Notes: generated from the sequence alone by a model not told the origin. Numbered from the stretch's first letter, positions 14,901-26,799 are shown. The stretch is 64,000 nt of DNA from Gavia stellata (GCF_030936135.1 NC_082600.1:4712001-4776000), one strand, 5' to 3'. Translations and numbers: made by a program.

Positions 14901-17900
14901 GTTTTCACGTAACCGATACATGAAGCTCCAGGCCCAGAGATGCTTTGCAACCCTGGGTGGCTTCACAGCCTGGGAGTTGTTCCCTCCTCCACAAGCATAC
15001 TGCTGAGCAAACTCCATGACTGCAGACCAAGAACTCCACGGCACGATGCTGTCAAGGACAGGAGAAAGATTATTTACACACCCTCTCCTCTTTCTGAAAT
15101 TGGTACACAACTCCCTCCAGTGCAGGCAAGTTGATGTAGGCTCATTTGCTTGCCCTTTGCTGCACGTAGGCCTTGGTTTTCCCCAAGCTGGTATTCAAGT
15201 GCCTTCCAGACTCATATGAAAAGATACAGATTGCTCAATAGGGTAATATCCTTAAATAAGTATTATCATACATCGCAAAGTGTCTTTACCTTAAGTGTTC
15301 TAAACTTGCTTAAAAACAATAAGCCCATAAATCCAAAATCATATGGTGGAATGAGAAGACGCATTAAGCCAACAATGGGACAAGGTCAAAATCATTCTTG
15401 TAACCAACAGAATTGCACCAAAAGAGTGCAATTTCTTGATTCCTTCCAAAAAATATTAACAGATCTTTGAGGCCTGATTTCCCTCTATAAAAGCAATGTT
15501 TAGACTTTGCCATTATACCTTACTTACGAAGCGCCTATTATTTCTATTTTTATTATAGCTTCAACCAACTTAATATGGCAGTCAGGCCCACATAAGCATC
15601 TTGGACCCTTGTTAGCACTCTTCTAAAAGCAGGCTTAGTGTCTGTCACCTGCCATCCCAGTCATCTCAATTCCATTTCAAGAGAGAAAGTAGCAGCATAC
15701 CAGAGTAATTTGGTGAACTCGTTATCAGATGCCTTTGAAATTCTTCAGTGAACACCTTCTGCCTCTAGCCATTTATTCTTCATTTTCATTGTGGTGTTTG
15801 TTTGGGTTTTGAGTTTTTTTTTTTAACTCTTCTACTGACACTATAATTTGAGGCAGTTCCTCATAGTCACCTTGAATAAAGACAGACTTTAGTCTTGGAA
15901 GATGCCTAAGCTACTCTGCAAAGAACATTGATTCAAATAATTCATTTAGTCTTCAACTTCAACCTTATCTTCATTGAGGATCCCTCTTACACCACTGTCA
16001 ATAGGCCATAAAAATTCCCTGGCAAGTTCTGCTTCCAATATGACTGGAAGAAGCATATTAGTAGTTTTGTATCTCCAGGGAGTTTGCTCCTCAAAATCTT
16101 TTTAGCTGTATAACCATCACCTTACATTTAGCTTGGGTTTTTTATTCCCTTAATCTAAATATGACAGCATCTTCGATAGATGTCTATTAACTTCCAATAG
16201 TGTTCTCTTCTCTACTGCTTAAGTAATACATCTTTTTTCTTTTGTTGTTTTGGTTCTTCAAATGTTTCCGTACTATCAGAAGCTCCGGGATGGCTGCACA
16301 TGAGACCTAGAAGATGACACTTCCAGCTAAATTTTGCTGAGTTTTCCCACAGTCTTTTCTATCTGACTGCTGATCAAACCTAAACCTACTTAAAAAATGT
16401 GAGTTGCACTGAAACCCAACTTCATGCTGAGTGGGAAGGACTAAATACATTCCAAGTGAATCACGCATTACTGTGTGCAGGATTTGGGTTTAAAAAAAAA
16501 AACAAAACCTAAAAAACTGCAAAAGCTGTCTCCCCAGAAGTTTACTATTGAGCTAATGTCGATGCTTTCGTAAAGCATTGGACATCGCCGGAGATGGAAC
16601 TTCAGGCAGGCTGGACGAAGCGCTCGGGTGATGCATTTTGCTTACGGATATTATGATCACCACATTTTGAGCCAGGATGATTTTCTCTGAAGTGAAATAC
16701 GGAGACACCCAGCAAAATAAATGACGTACCTGCTGTCACTGTGTAGGTATAATTCATCCAGACATTTTCCTTCCATTGCACAAGCTTCTGGCACGTATGC
16801 ACTTTGATCTCTCTGCCATCACCACCCAACTTCAGCTCCTGATCACTGCCATCCTTTTGTCTATTTACAGTCTTCAACAATACTATGGAGGTGGCTCAGT
16901 GACATTCATTAGCTTCTGTTATACAGGAGATTTAATGAGATAATTTGATAACCCTATTGCTTCTAGATTCCCAAATATGAAAGTAAGATTTAGGAGCCAA
17001 AAAGAACTTCCTACTTCTGATACATCCTACCAGGCCAGCTGGGCAACCTAACTTCTTTTTGATCAAACTCCAAGTTTTAATTAACTGAAGAAATTTCCCA
17101 AACTATTTCGGGAACACTTCTGACTATTTTTTTCGCTAACTACTTAAGATGAGTGAATAAAAAAAACAGATGCATTTCAAAATCTTCAAAATAGAATTCC
17201 TTTCTACTTTATTTTTCAAAAAAATTGCATTTTTATTTTTGGACCCACTCCAGTAACTTCTATCCACCAACATTCTCAGGGCAAACCCTTCTTTGCAACA
17301 TACGGTTTAAGGGAACAGGCTAAGATGAATGACTACAGAATTAAGAAAAGAAAGAATCCTCTGACTTCGCATCCAACGCTTTAACCCCCATTTCTTACAG
17401 TCACCGCGCATATCCACAGACACAAACAGCAAGAGACAGCAATATATTTTAGTCACTGAAGATACAGATACTACCCTGGCACTGACTTCAACCACATTCC
17501 CCCTTCATTCCTCTGCCCTCCTGGAGCGAGTCCCTTGAAATCAGATTTCATGCTTTGCAGGCAGTAACTATTGTCAGTATCGCACTTTTCCACTCCAAGT
17601 TGCATTTCGATAGCTTAGAATCCTTCCTTGTGCTGAAAAATCTGGACTATGAATGTTTAAGTATCTCATAAGTCACCCCAATTGATGAGATTGTAGCTGA
17701 TTTTCACTACAACTCTCTGAAAAAACAGGAAAAACTGAGAAAGAAAACATGTAAGTTTATTCAGCCCTGTGCTCTGATAATATTTCCATTGACTAGCATG
17801 TAAAAAAAAAAAAAGATTCACTATCCCAGAACCTTCAAAAACTTTCCTGGACTATTGAGCTTTAAACATAATTTAAACACATGTCCATTTATTAAATATT

Positions 17901-20544
17901 TGGTTTGGTTCCTTTACCTTCATTACGGTTTATGAAATTATTTCACAGGCACTCACTCAAAACTTGACCTCCTGCTGTTTTCACAATGACTGAAGTAATA
18001 ATTCAGCTGTCTGTTTGGGACTTTATGTCATCTCTACTGCAAAAACCTGTGCTGTCATAGACCAAATATTTAATACCATTGAAAAGACAATGTCTGGAAG
18101 AGCAAGCCAGAAACACACAAAAGCCCTAGCCTCACTGTAACCTTCTTGTGAGCAACTTGGTAAGTGCAATGAAAAAGAACAAATTCATCTATATACAATA
18201 TTTTCCATTTCATCTTTGTTACCATAAAGGTAGTATACATTTTAAAAGTCAAATTTTATATTAGCTGGATCAATGTTAAACAGGAAAGAATTATCTATGA
18301 AGCTGATAAAAGAAAACAGAAATAATATTTCCTAGGGAGAATATGATCTCCAGTTAGTGTAAACCAGGATAGCCACCAAATGTGGCAACCTTATCAGTTG
18401 CAGATTTGGCCTTCAAAGCTTCTTTCGCTCTTTCACACTTTCCTTCTTTCCTACTGTCACTGCCACGTCCTGTTTTGATCATTGCTTTGAAACGTCACAT
18501 TCATCGAAAACCACAAATACAAAAAAAACATTAACAAGAATTTAAATCATTTTGCTTGCAAACAGGATCTCCACCCTCCGAAAGTTTTACGGTAATTATT
18601 GTTAGACATTAAGGGATATCTGAATGATAATAAAGAACAGGTAGGTCCCATGATGAAAAGAACAAGATCTACATGGCCACATGTAACTTGGAATAAAAAA
18701 TACTCATATTGCTTGTCGAGCCGATGAACGACTTTTGATGCTCAGCTCCACGGGCAACATCATATTTGTTGCAAATACGACTTCATCCATTGTAAATCAA
18801 GTAACCACATACACAAGTATGCTGCTGCATACACAGTGCAATATAGATATGCACAAATGACCCACTTTGGAGCAGTAAGACACAACTGTTGCAGACTCAT
18901 CTGCTGTATTGTTGCCATTAAATGTGATGAGTACTTGTATTCTGGTACGGCTCACACAGTCAAGTCATAATCAAACCACACTGTGCTAAAAACTTAGTTA
19001 AAAATATTTTTAGTTTTACTGCATTTAACAGGCAATTTCAGTCTGAAATGCAAAAGGAATCATACAGTAGGGAAAATCTTGCTTTTAAAATAATAATTTC
19101 CACTAAAATAGGATTCTTCAAGGTCATGAACAGACCATTGTAGAAAGAACAAGTCATGGAAACAAAACAAAAAGTACCATTACAGAGACTTTCTTTACCA
19201 CATTAGGTATAACTTCTGTGTATTTAACACAAACAGAAAAAAACCCCAAAAAAACTTATCTATATAAAAATGAGAGAACTATGATAAAAGTAGGGCAGGC
19301 AAGAAACATGCACCATCTCATGTCAACTGCACAGGATGGCACAATACTCGACTCCAAATAGCACCAGACCTTCTTTGTAGCTATAAAAGGCCTCACATTT
19401 CAACCCAGAATAAATAGGGATTTGTTGAAGACTGCAAGTCAAAATATCCTGATCCCAGTGACACTTCTGTCACTAGTCTCAATAAAAGCAGGGCTGCACC
19501 CTGCCTAGAAAAGCAGAAGTTCATCTCACTAACAATTGCCAGTAACCATTATAAAACTGCACAGAATACTATTTTATTTACCTGTGTCCTCAGCAGTTAC
19601 TCTACAATACTGTTTTTCATCACCAGCTTTAGGGCCAAATCTCAGTTCTGGTTTTAATTCAATAGACAAGTAGGATTTATAGGGCTAGACAGAGCTTAAG
19701 CCCCTCTGTCTTTCTTTCAACTCTTAACTCCATGGTACTATCCTGGCAAAACAATCCATAAATCCAGTTCTATGGCAGCAGCAGCAGCATGTAACACCAT
19801 ATTCACAAGTAAGTTGCTCTGCAAGCCAACAGCTGTTCTCAGTAGGCAGGGTGGTTTTGTCCAGAGCTACAGAGAAATTACAGTTTTGAAGCTTTATTGA
19901 CAGAAAAGACTGCCAATCCATGAGCTTTGTGTTTCCAGCCAGCTGTCTGCCACAAATGCATTTGGGTCGTGCTGGAAAGCAATGAAAAACCACACGCACG
20001 TGAAGGGAAAACAAAGTTCCCTCAAAAAATTTGGAGTAGGAGGGTAGTTGCTTGTTATTCTGAAGTAACATATCATGCCAAGAATCTGCTTTCAGCAAAC
20101 ACTTCAGCTTGGAGCAGACAATAACCATTCACAAATATTTCTGTCAGTGTTTTATTGGCACAGTTTTAGAATAAAACCCTAACAAAACAAACTCAAGCGT
20201 AGCTGAAGAACTAAGTAATGACGTGGAAAACATACAGAATCTCCAAAATTGTGCTTGCAATTCTATAATTTTCTTTTGTGCCTCAAGTTAGAACTGTTTC
20301 TCCAAACATTACACAATTTTATCTCACGTGACAAGAATTTTCCATTCATTTCCTCATATCAATTGTGAGGTGCAATGTAAAACTTACAGTGCAGTGGTGT
20401 TCAGTTTTCTACAAACATAAAATTTAAAGTCAAGGGCGGAAAAAAAGAGAAGATGCTTGAAAATTTCGAAACTCTGTTCCACCTATTTTTTTTTCCTCCC
20501 AAAACAACAATCTGAAAAATTGAAATGATGCCCCATGGGATCTT

Positions 20545-20560
20545 CTGGTGATATCACCAG
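20545..20560. repeat. Perfect 16-bp palindrome
   Basis: CTGGTGATATCACCAG reads identically on both strands. The flanking bases (T on each side) break the symmetry. No neighbouring gene explains it. It could be a dimeric factor site or chance. Confidence 0.9.
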
Positions 20561-21548
20561 TACAGTGCTCCCAGACATGACAGTGCATCTCTTGGAACAC
20601 TACAATATTAATTAGTCTTACTAAAACGCAACTTCCAGAAACTGAAATATGAAATGAGAGGTGACTAACAAGTCTTTGGCATTACATATGGTTGTTTGGA
20701 ATAATCATTTACCGATGATCTTAAAATGATTTTGATGGTTTGGATATTTCAGATGTCATTTCGGCTCCTTGCAGGAAAAGAACATAGCTTGCTTGTTAAA
20801 GGTTTATCTTTGAACAAGATAGTTACTAAGACTATATACCATCAAGTTCGTTCACTCCTTGTTTCACACTGGTCCCTGGCTGTCTCCACTGCACACACAC
20901 TACTTCACTGGCAGGCTTTTACCTGAGTAAATCAATTATTTATTTAGCCTGGGAAACCTGAGTGCAGAATAGCAGATAGAAGATAGTACATATATGAGCC
21001 ACTCCACTGCCCCGAGGGCTGAAAGCTCTTCCCCTGGCCCAAGGACAGTAAAGCCAGGTTAGGCTTAACTGTATTTGTCTGGCAATTGGAATTTTAATGT
21101 TTTACCAGTATGACAAACTATGAACTCTATGGGTATAAAGGTCTTCACTTTGTCTTTGGTTTGGTGCACACAGACTTGAGAGACAGGTATAACCTGAGTA
21201 ACATTGGAAAGTCAGCTGGCTCTCAGGAGCTTGACTGTTTGCTGAGAAATGAGAAATAAAAATGACATGAAACCCAGATAGGTTTGAATAGGATTGCTTT
21301 CACAGCAGTCACGATTGGGTCCATGAGAAAATTCCTCGCTAACCCAGCAGACCTGTCTGGATTTGCATACGCCATTTTCTTACATTACAAATTTTGTATA
21401 CAGACTTTGCTGCCAGACCACAAACCCATTCTACATACATGTATTTAAAGCCTGGGACATAAAGCTCCTTGGAAAACCTTGCTGTTTGACCCACCTCACT
21501 GTAAATTTTTTAGTATCTCTGGAAGGGTATTTATTACTGCATTAGAGG

Positions 21549-21580
21549 CATAAGTGTCTTATGTTATGTAACATAAGTGT
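21549..21580. repeat. Nested inverted and direct repeat
   Basis: CTTATGTTA and TAACATAAG form a 9-bp inverted repeat around a 2-base centre (21558-21577). The 9-mer CATAAGTGT occurs directly repeated on either side (21549-21557 and 21572-21580). The region is AT-rich with no gene nearby. Confidence 0.85.
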
Positions 21581-22080
21581 TATTATCTCTCTCAAAGCAA
21601 AAAGCCAACCAAAAAACCATAATCCCAAGCAGCTACCATGTAAGCACAAACTTACCTCTCAAATTCTTATTGATTGTTGTTGTCAAAGGTTTTTTTCCTC
21701 AAAACTCGAAGAATATTACGAACAAATAAGGCAATAATTACCTGCATTAGGATATGAAACCCTAGGATAATGCAACTCATGTAGACTAAAGAAAGATTTA
21801 AACCTGTTTTCAGAAACAATCAGTATGAATCTTACCTCTGAGTATGATACATAGATACCACAATACCCGGCACAAAAGATTGATAAATGAATGAGGGCAA
21901 ATGGAACCACTAAGATGTCAGCCTTTCCCAACAACTACCATTCTTTGGTATCCCCTGTGCTTGCAAAGAAAAATTATTCTTTATTTCGAGTACCATAACA
22001 TCCCCATTCTATGTCAACCGTTTGTTTAACACTAAGAAGATAATGTCCCTACCTGAAAGTGAACAAAGCTAAGTGGGCCC

Positions 22081-22130
22081 AGAGGGTATCTGCACCAGAA
22101 AAGAGGGTATCTGCACCAGAAAAGAGGGTT
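22081..22130 (+). repeat. 21-bp tandem repeat, about 2.4 copies
   Basis: The unit AGAGGGTATCTGCACCAGAA plus one A occurs twice exactly, at 22081-22101 and 22102-22122. A partial third copy (AGAGGGTTT) follows. The exact identity points to a recent local duplication. Confidence 0.95.
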
Positions 22131-22271
22131 TACCCACACCGAGCCAAGCACAGGGCAGGAAGACGCGATGAGAAGGAAAAGGATAAAATTGAAGCAAAGC
22201 AATCAAGGTAATACTTCAGAGTAAAAAATGCCCATTAAGCATTTCCCAACTACAATTACATCCAGGTTTTA

Positions 22272-22600
22272 CGGAATCACAGCTTACATAGGTTGGAAGG
22301 GACCCCCAAGGTCTCTAGTGCAACCTCCTGCTCAAGGCAGGCCCAGGTAGGACTGGCTGCTCAGGGCCTTGTGCAGACAAGGCTGGAGTATCCCCAAGGA
22401 TGGAGATCCCACAGCCTCTCCGCTCCCCTGCTCCAATGATGGGGCACACTCACAGTAAGCGGTTCTGATACAGAGTACTGACATGTTCCAGCTTTTGTTC
22501 ATTGTCTCTTCTCTTTCTGCTATGCACCTCTGAGAATAGTATGGCTCCATCTTTTCTACACCCTCCCATCAGTTATTTGTAGACAGCAGTTCCTGTCCCA
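22272..22600 (-). mobile_element. CR1 LINE 3' fragment, diverged subfamily
   Basis: On the minus strand this carries the CR1 signatures for 'agacagcaata..', 'ggagccatactattctcaga', 'TGGAGATCCCAC'-type and 'AGGTTGGAAGGGACC'-type segments. On the plus strand these appear as CTCAAGGCAGGCCCAGG and GGTTGGAAGGGACCCCCAAG near 22290-22345. The tail is degenerate (ACGGAATCACAG). It is of a different CR1 subfamily from the copy at 22945, is more diverged, and has no open frame. Confidence 0.82.
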
Positions 22601-22944
22601 ACCATTTATCTAAAAGCCCAATTAAAATTCTGGTTCAACCATACCTTCTTCATCCCCCTTTCTCACCAATGAAATAAATCTCCTGAACTATGTATTTCAG
22701 CCCATGCCCTTGACTATTTTTCTTCACTTTGCCCAGACCTCCAATCTATAAACTGACAAAAATTCCAGAAGGTAAAGCCTTGATGGTGATACATGGGTTT
22801 TTATATGCCAAAAGGACACTTTCTTGCAGACCAGCTCCTGTTAGTCCTTCCTATAAAATACACAACAAACAAGCTGATCTAGATGCTTTAGCACATTACA
22901 ATTTGATGTGCTGGGAAACAGCTCAATTTAAGAAACAAACAGAC
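22601..22944. other. Spacer between CR1 copies
   Basis: Unique-looking AT-rich DNA between two minus-strand CR1 fragments. I see no gene or further repeat in it. Confidence 0.5.
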
Positions 22945-23942
22945 AATCACAGAATCACAGAATCATTAAGGTTGGAAAAGACCTGTGAGATCATCAAGTC
23001 CAACCACGAACCCAACCCCACCATGCCCACTAAACCATGTCCCGCAGTGCCAGGTCCACACGTTCCTTGAACACCTCCAGTGATGGTGACTCCACCACCT
23101 CCCTGGGCAGCCTCTGCCAGTGCTTCACTGCTCTCTCAGTAAAGACATTTCTCCTAATATCCAGCCTGAACCTCCCCTGGCGCAACTTGAGGCCATTTCC
23201 TCTTGTCCTATCACTCATCACTTGGGAGAAGAGACCAACACCCACCTCTCTGCAACCTCCTTTCAGGTAACTGTAGAGAGCGATGAGGTCTCCCCTCAGC
23301 CTCCTCTTCTCCAGACTGAACAACCCCAGCTCCCTCGGCCGCTCCTCATCAGACTTGTGCTCCAGACCCCTCACCAGCTCCGTCGCCCTTCTCTGGACAC
23401 GCTCCAGCACCTCAATGTCCTTCTTGGAGTGAGGGGCCCAACACTGAACACAGCATTCGAGGTGCGGCCTCCCCAGCGCCAAGTACAGGGGCACGATCCC
23501 CTCCCTGCTCCTGCTGCCACACTGTTTCTGATACAGGCCAGGATGCCGTTGGCCTTCTTGGCCACCTGGGCACACTGCCGGCTCATCTTCAGCCGGCTGT
23601 CGACCAACACCCCCAGCTCCTTTTCTGCCGGGCAGCTTTCCAGCCACTCGTCCCCAAGCCTGTAGCGTTGCATGGGGTTGTTGTGACCCAAGTGCAGGAC
23701 CCGGCACTTGGCCTTGTTGAACCTCATACAATTGGCCTCGGCCCATCGATCCAGCCTGTCCAGATCCCTCTGCAGAGCCTTCCGACCCTCCAGCAGATCA
23801 ACACTCCCGCCCAACTTGGTGTCATCTGCAAACTTACTGAGGCAGCACTCAATCCCCTCATCCAGATTATCAATAAATGTATTAAACAAGACCAATAAAT
23901 ACATTAAACCAATCGATAAATATATTAAACAAGACCGGCCCC
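22945..23942 (-). mobile_element. CR1 LINE, 1-kb copy with broken reverse transcriptase
   Basis: This minus-strand copy retains the C-terminal part of the CR1 ORF2 reverse transcriptase. The motif FADDTKLGG (the Y/F-x-D-D catalytic box, near 23800-23830) is present. It is followed by the conserved downstream region and ends 'LRDMV' then stop at 23030. The reading frame is split: the RT part is open in one frame (23904-23371) and the C-terminal part in another (23746-23030), so at least one frameshift lies near 23,510-23,540. There is no endonuclease domain or 5' half, so this is a dead, 5'-truncated copy. The tail is the usual short repeat (22945-22965). Its 5' edge carries a local AT-rich duplication described separately. 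Confidence 0.96.
23869..23936 (-). repeat. Degenerate ~24-bp tandem triplication at CR1 5' edge
   Basis: On the plus strand, ATAAATGTATTAAACAAGAC (23874-) recurs as AATAAATACATTAAACC (23894-23910) and as ATAAATATATTAAACAAGAC (23915-23934). The middle copy is shortened. A single copy fits CR1 as I know it, so this is an expansion in this copy. Confidence 0.8.
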
Positions 23943-24439
23943 TAACAGGTAGTCAGCTAATAAACATAGTATTTGTTATTTAATGCTGCAAGATGCCCAG
24001 GATAATAAGGAATCTCACAGGACCTCCTCAGGTTTGTGAGTTGTTTTTTTTTCCAACCTTCTTCCTACTTTTACTTCAGATTTCACACCTACATACTACA
24101 CCTATTCGTTTCTGCCACAACAGACCCCAAGCTCTAGCCTCACATTTTGAAGACGCCTTGACATTACCAGCTGTTGTTACCATTTTGGATTTCAGGCAAT
24201 ACCATACTGATTTCTACCATGTGAAGGCACCCAAACTCCAGAGAATTCCTTTAGTCTTTTCAAAGAACAATCGGGAACATCATCATCGTTGGTTTTTTTT
24301 TTTTTTTTTAATTTATCAGTCTCATATCGCTGCTTCCATAAAGATATAATCCTCACAGTTGAAGTTTGCAATAGCTTTCACATGAATAGGCAAAATCAAT
24401 CACAGCGTAAAAAATACAGCAAATTTCACATCTATATCA
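23943..24439. other. Spacer between head-to-head CR1 copies
   Basis: Unique DNA with a homopolymer T tract at 24293-24309. The open frame starting at 23993 has no recognisable content. I see nothing else in it. Confidence 0.5.
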
Positions 24440-24932
24440 AACAGTACGACAGGGAACTGCTGGAGAGTGTACAGCAATGGGCTACAAAGATGATCAGGGG
24501 ACTGGAACATCTTTCTTATGAGGAAAGGCTGAGGGACTTGGGTCTTTTTAGTCTGGAGAAGAGAAGACTGATGGGGGATCTTATCAATGCTTATAAATAC
24601 TTAAGGGGTGGGTGCCAGGAGGATGGGGCCAGTCTTTTTTCAGTGGTGCTCGGTGACAGGACGAGAGGTAACAGGCACAAACTTGGTCATAGGAAGTTCC
24701 ACCTAAACATGAGGAGGAACTTCTTTAGTTTGAGGGTGGCAGAGCACTGGAACAGGCTGCCCAGAGAGGTTGTGGAGTCTCCTTCTCTGGAGATATTCAA
24801 AACTCGCCTGGACACATTCCTGTGCAATCTGCTCTAGGTGAACCTGCTCTGGTGGGGGGGTTGGACTAGATGATCTCTAGAGGTTCCTTCCAACCCTTAC
24901 CATTCCGTGATTCTGTCATTCTGTGATTGTTG
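24440..24932 (+). mobile_element. CR1 LINE 3' fragment, plus strand
   Basis: The frame ending at 24837 reads a CR1 reverse-transcriptase C-terminus: '[19 protein letters not shown]', then '[15 protein letters not shown]', '[20 protein letters not shown]' and '[19 protein letters not shown]'. The untranslated end follows, with GGTTGGACTAGATGATCTCT and the tail ATTCTGTCATTCTGTGATTG at 24909-24929. It lies head-to-head with the minus-strand copy at 22945-23942 and belongs to another subfamily. The open frame starts upstream of the element at 24289, so its first ~45 codons are unrelated flank. Confidence 0.95.
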
Positions 24933-26689
24933 CACATAATCTCTAAGGGGGACAGAGCTAAAAAGACACTGAACAGAAGCAAACAGCATACCTGTTCCTT
25001 CATGCAGTGGTTGTAGGAGTTAATAAAATGATGTTTGCAGCTACAGTGGCTGGCTGTCCTCACGTTGCCTCAATTCTTAGGACGTTTTTCTTCCCATTTC
25101 TCATCTTAGTCAGCAACATCTGCATTGTTTTATTTCTCCATTATGCTCAGTAATGTAATTTTTGTACATCTGCTCTCATATTCTGGGTTTTAATAAACTG
25201 GTCTTCTCCTTGATCCTCTCATCATCTGTTTCTTCGTTCCCTGAACCTACCCTAAATCCTGCAATACCAAGCAATTTGCTTCTACAATCCTTCTCAGGCA
25301 GGTTTCATTAAAATCTCCGTCTGTGGAACTAATGTTACTAATGTAGAACTAAAACCCAAAATCTCCACACCTGGAGATCTTGCACTGGCCCTACTGGGAA
25401 TCCCACCAAACTCAAGCCACTTAAGGAATTTGTACACAACCATAATTTTGACTTCAAACAACATCTTTGAAAGTCTCCATGACTGTATATTATCTTCTAG
25501 ATTGATGCCAAAAATCACTGTTCATGCCTGGCTCCTTCACAACATAGTTCTACGAATGTCTAAGCACAGACTGTAGAAATGCCTTAATACAATTTTTAAA
25601 AACAAAATTCCACACTATCAATTTATGCATTTCTTCCTATAATTAACGGCCAGAGTTACTGGCACAATAAATCAGAAATGCTGTAAAAAGAGGTCTACTA
25701 AAATGCCGTAAGCATGGGCAACAGCCTAGCTCTTAAAAATCAGGCAGCCAGAACCTTTTTTTTCCCCTGGAGCCATTGCTCGTGTTAGTTAGGCTAAGAT
25801 AAAAACTCCACGCAATACCCCTAAAACCTATTTGCACAGAACATTAGAAGAGAAGGCCATGACAAGAGCAGAATATGGAAACATCTGATTACTTTAAGTC
25901 TGAATTTTCCGTGAGATCTCACAAGAGCGTACACTACAGCCACCTTCAGCTTTCCTTCTGCATGGAGTTGAGTCAGCTACCTACGCAGCAGAGGTAGAGG
26001 AGAGCTAAGGGCACATTTGTGAGGTCTGAACAGTTCCAAGAACTAGATGTCCTACTGCTGCCAGAATATTTGACATTAAGTTCATGGTTTAAAAGAGCAA
26101 ACATTGCTCATTCTCTGCTTTTAGAAAGCCCTATTTTCTCTGCACCCAGAATTGACCACCCAAAACCTCTGCAGAGCACCTGGGAGCCCCTTGAAAATTC
26201 CCCTGTACCCACGAAGGCCACAGCCACACACAAAAACCATGCTAGTGCCAAAAAGGGCCACCAAACTGCACTCCAACCCACTAAACTCAAGCACATTCCC
26301 GCTCTCACATGTGCTGTGAGTGAAGGCTCAGATCTGTCTCCATATCTTAGTCACAGTCTGTGTGGATGTAGATTCTGGATCCTACAGGCCCACTTTTCAG
26401 GAAAGGCCCATCCCTTCCCTTCAAATTTTCCCTCCCACCCCATATGCACTAAGCACACCACAGCAGATATAAGACCACCAGAAACAAATGGAAATAAAAG
26501 GCTGGAGGTGCAGGAGTCTGGGGAGTACTCCATGCTCGCTGGGTGCTTTCCAGCACCACGTATATCTGAGGAACAGCACCCCAGATGAAATGGGCTGGGG
26601 CAATATGGAAGCAATTCACTGCCTGCTTCCACTCCTTTTTCAGTCAGAAACGCGAAGATGGCTTTAAAAAGAAATTAAGGGAAGGGGGA
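24933..26689. other. Upstream flank of CDKN3, no recognised gene
   Basis: No supported gene. A 189-codon frame on the plus strand (26019-26588) is the longest here, but it has low-complexity P/S/H-rich content and no recognisable domain. It is treated as chance. GC content rises from about 26,600 into the CDKN3 CpG-rich promoter. Confidence 0.5.
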
Positions 26690-26794
26690 GCCCCCCGCGC
26701 AGCCGCCCGAGCCTCGACAGAGCCCTCACAGCTCCCCACCCCCAACAGCCTCCTGGGGCTCGAGACGCAGCCCCTTCCCGCCACAGCGCCTCAG

Positions 26795-26799
26795 CCAAT
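26795..26799 (+). promoter_or_regulatory. CCAAT box 1 (NF-Y-type)
   Basis: The context AGCCAATCAGCG matches the extended NF-Y preference (R-R-CCAAT-C/G-A/G). It lies about 230 bp upstream of the CDKN3 ATG. Confidence 0.6.

Larger units (their letters stand above)
5951..22080. other. Long gene-free intergenic region
   Basis: No recognisable gene or RNA gene. The longest frames (136 codons at 12338-12748 minus, 134 codons at 19724-20128 minus, 117 codons at 13730-14083 plus) resemble no family I know and lack supporting splice structure. Two minus-strand segments with good donor sites (16730-16860 and the one ending at 14892) are reported as findings. Perfect short palindromes lie at 9666-9688, 16562-16578, 20545-20560 and 21558-21577. 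Distal regulatory elements are plausible in a desert next to a developmental gene, but none can be proved from one sequence. Confidence 0.5.

Noticed and set aside
19724-20128. 134-codon minus-strand ORF, Cys-rich end
   Set aside because: The Cys run comes from a GCAGCAGCAGCAGC repeat read in frame. Nothing else resembles a protein family.
23120-23665. 181-codon plus-strand ORF
   Set aside because: Antisense shadow of the CR1 reverse-transcriptase region.
26019-26588. 189-codon plus-strand ORF upstream of CDKN3
   Set aside because: No recognisable domain, biased P/S/H composition, no splice or Kozak support. One stop-free run of this length is expected by chance somewhere in six frames of 64 kb.
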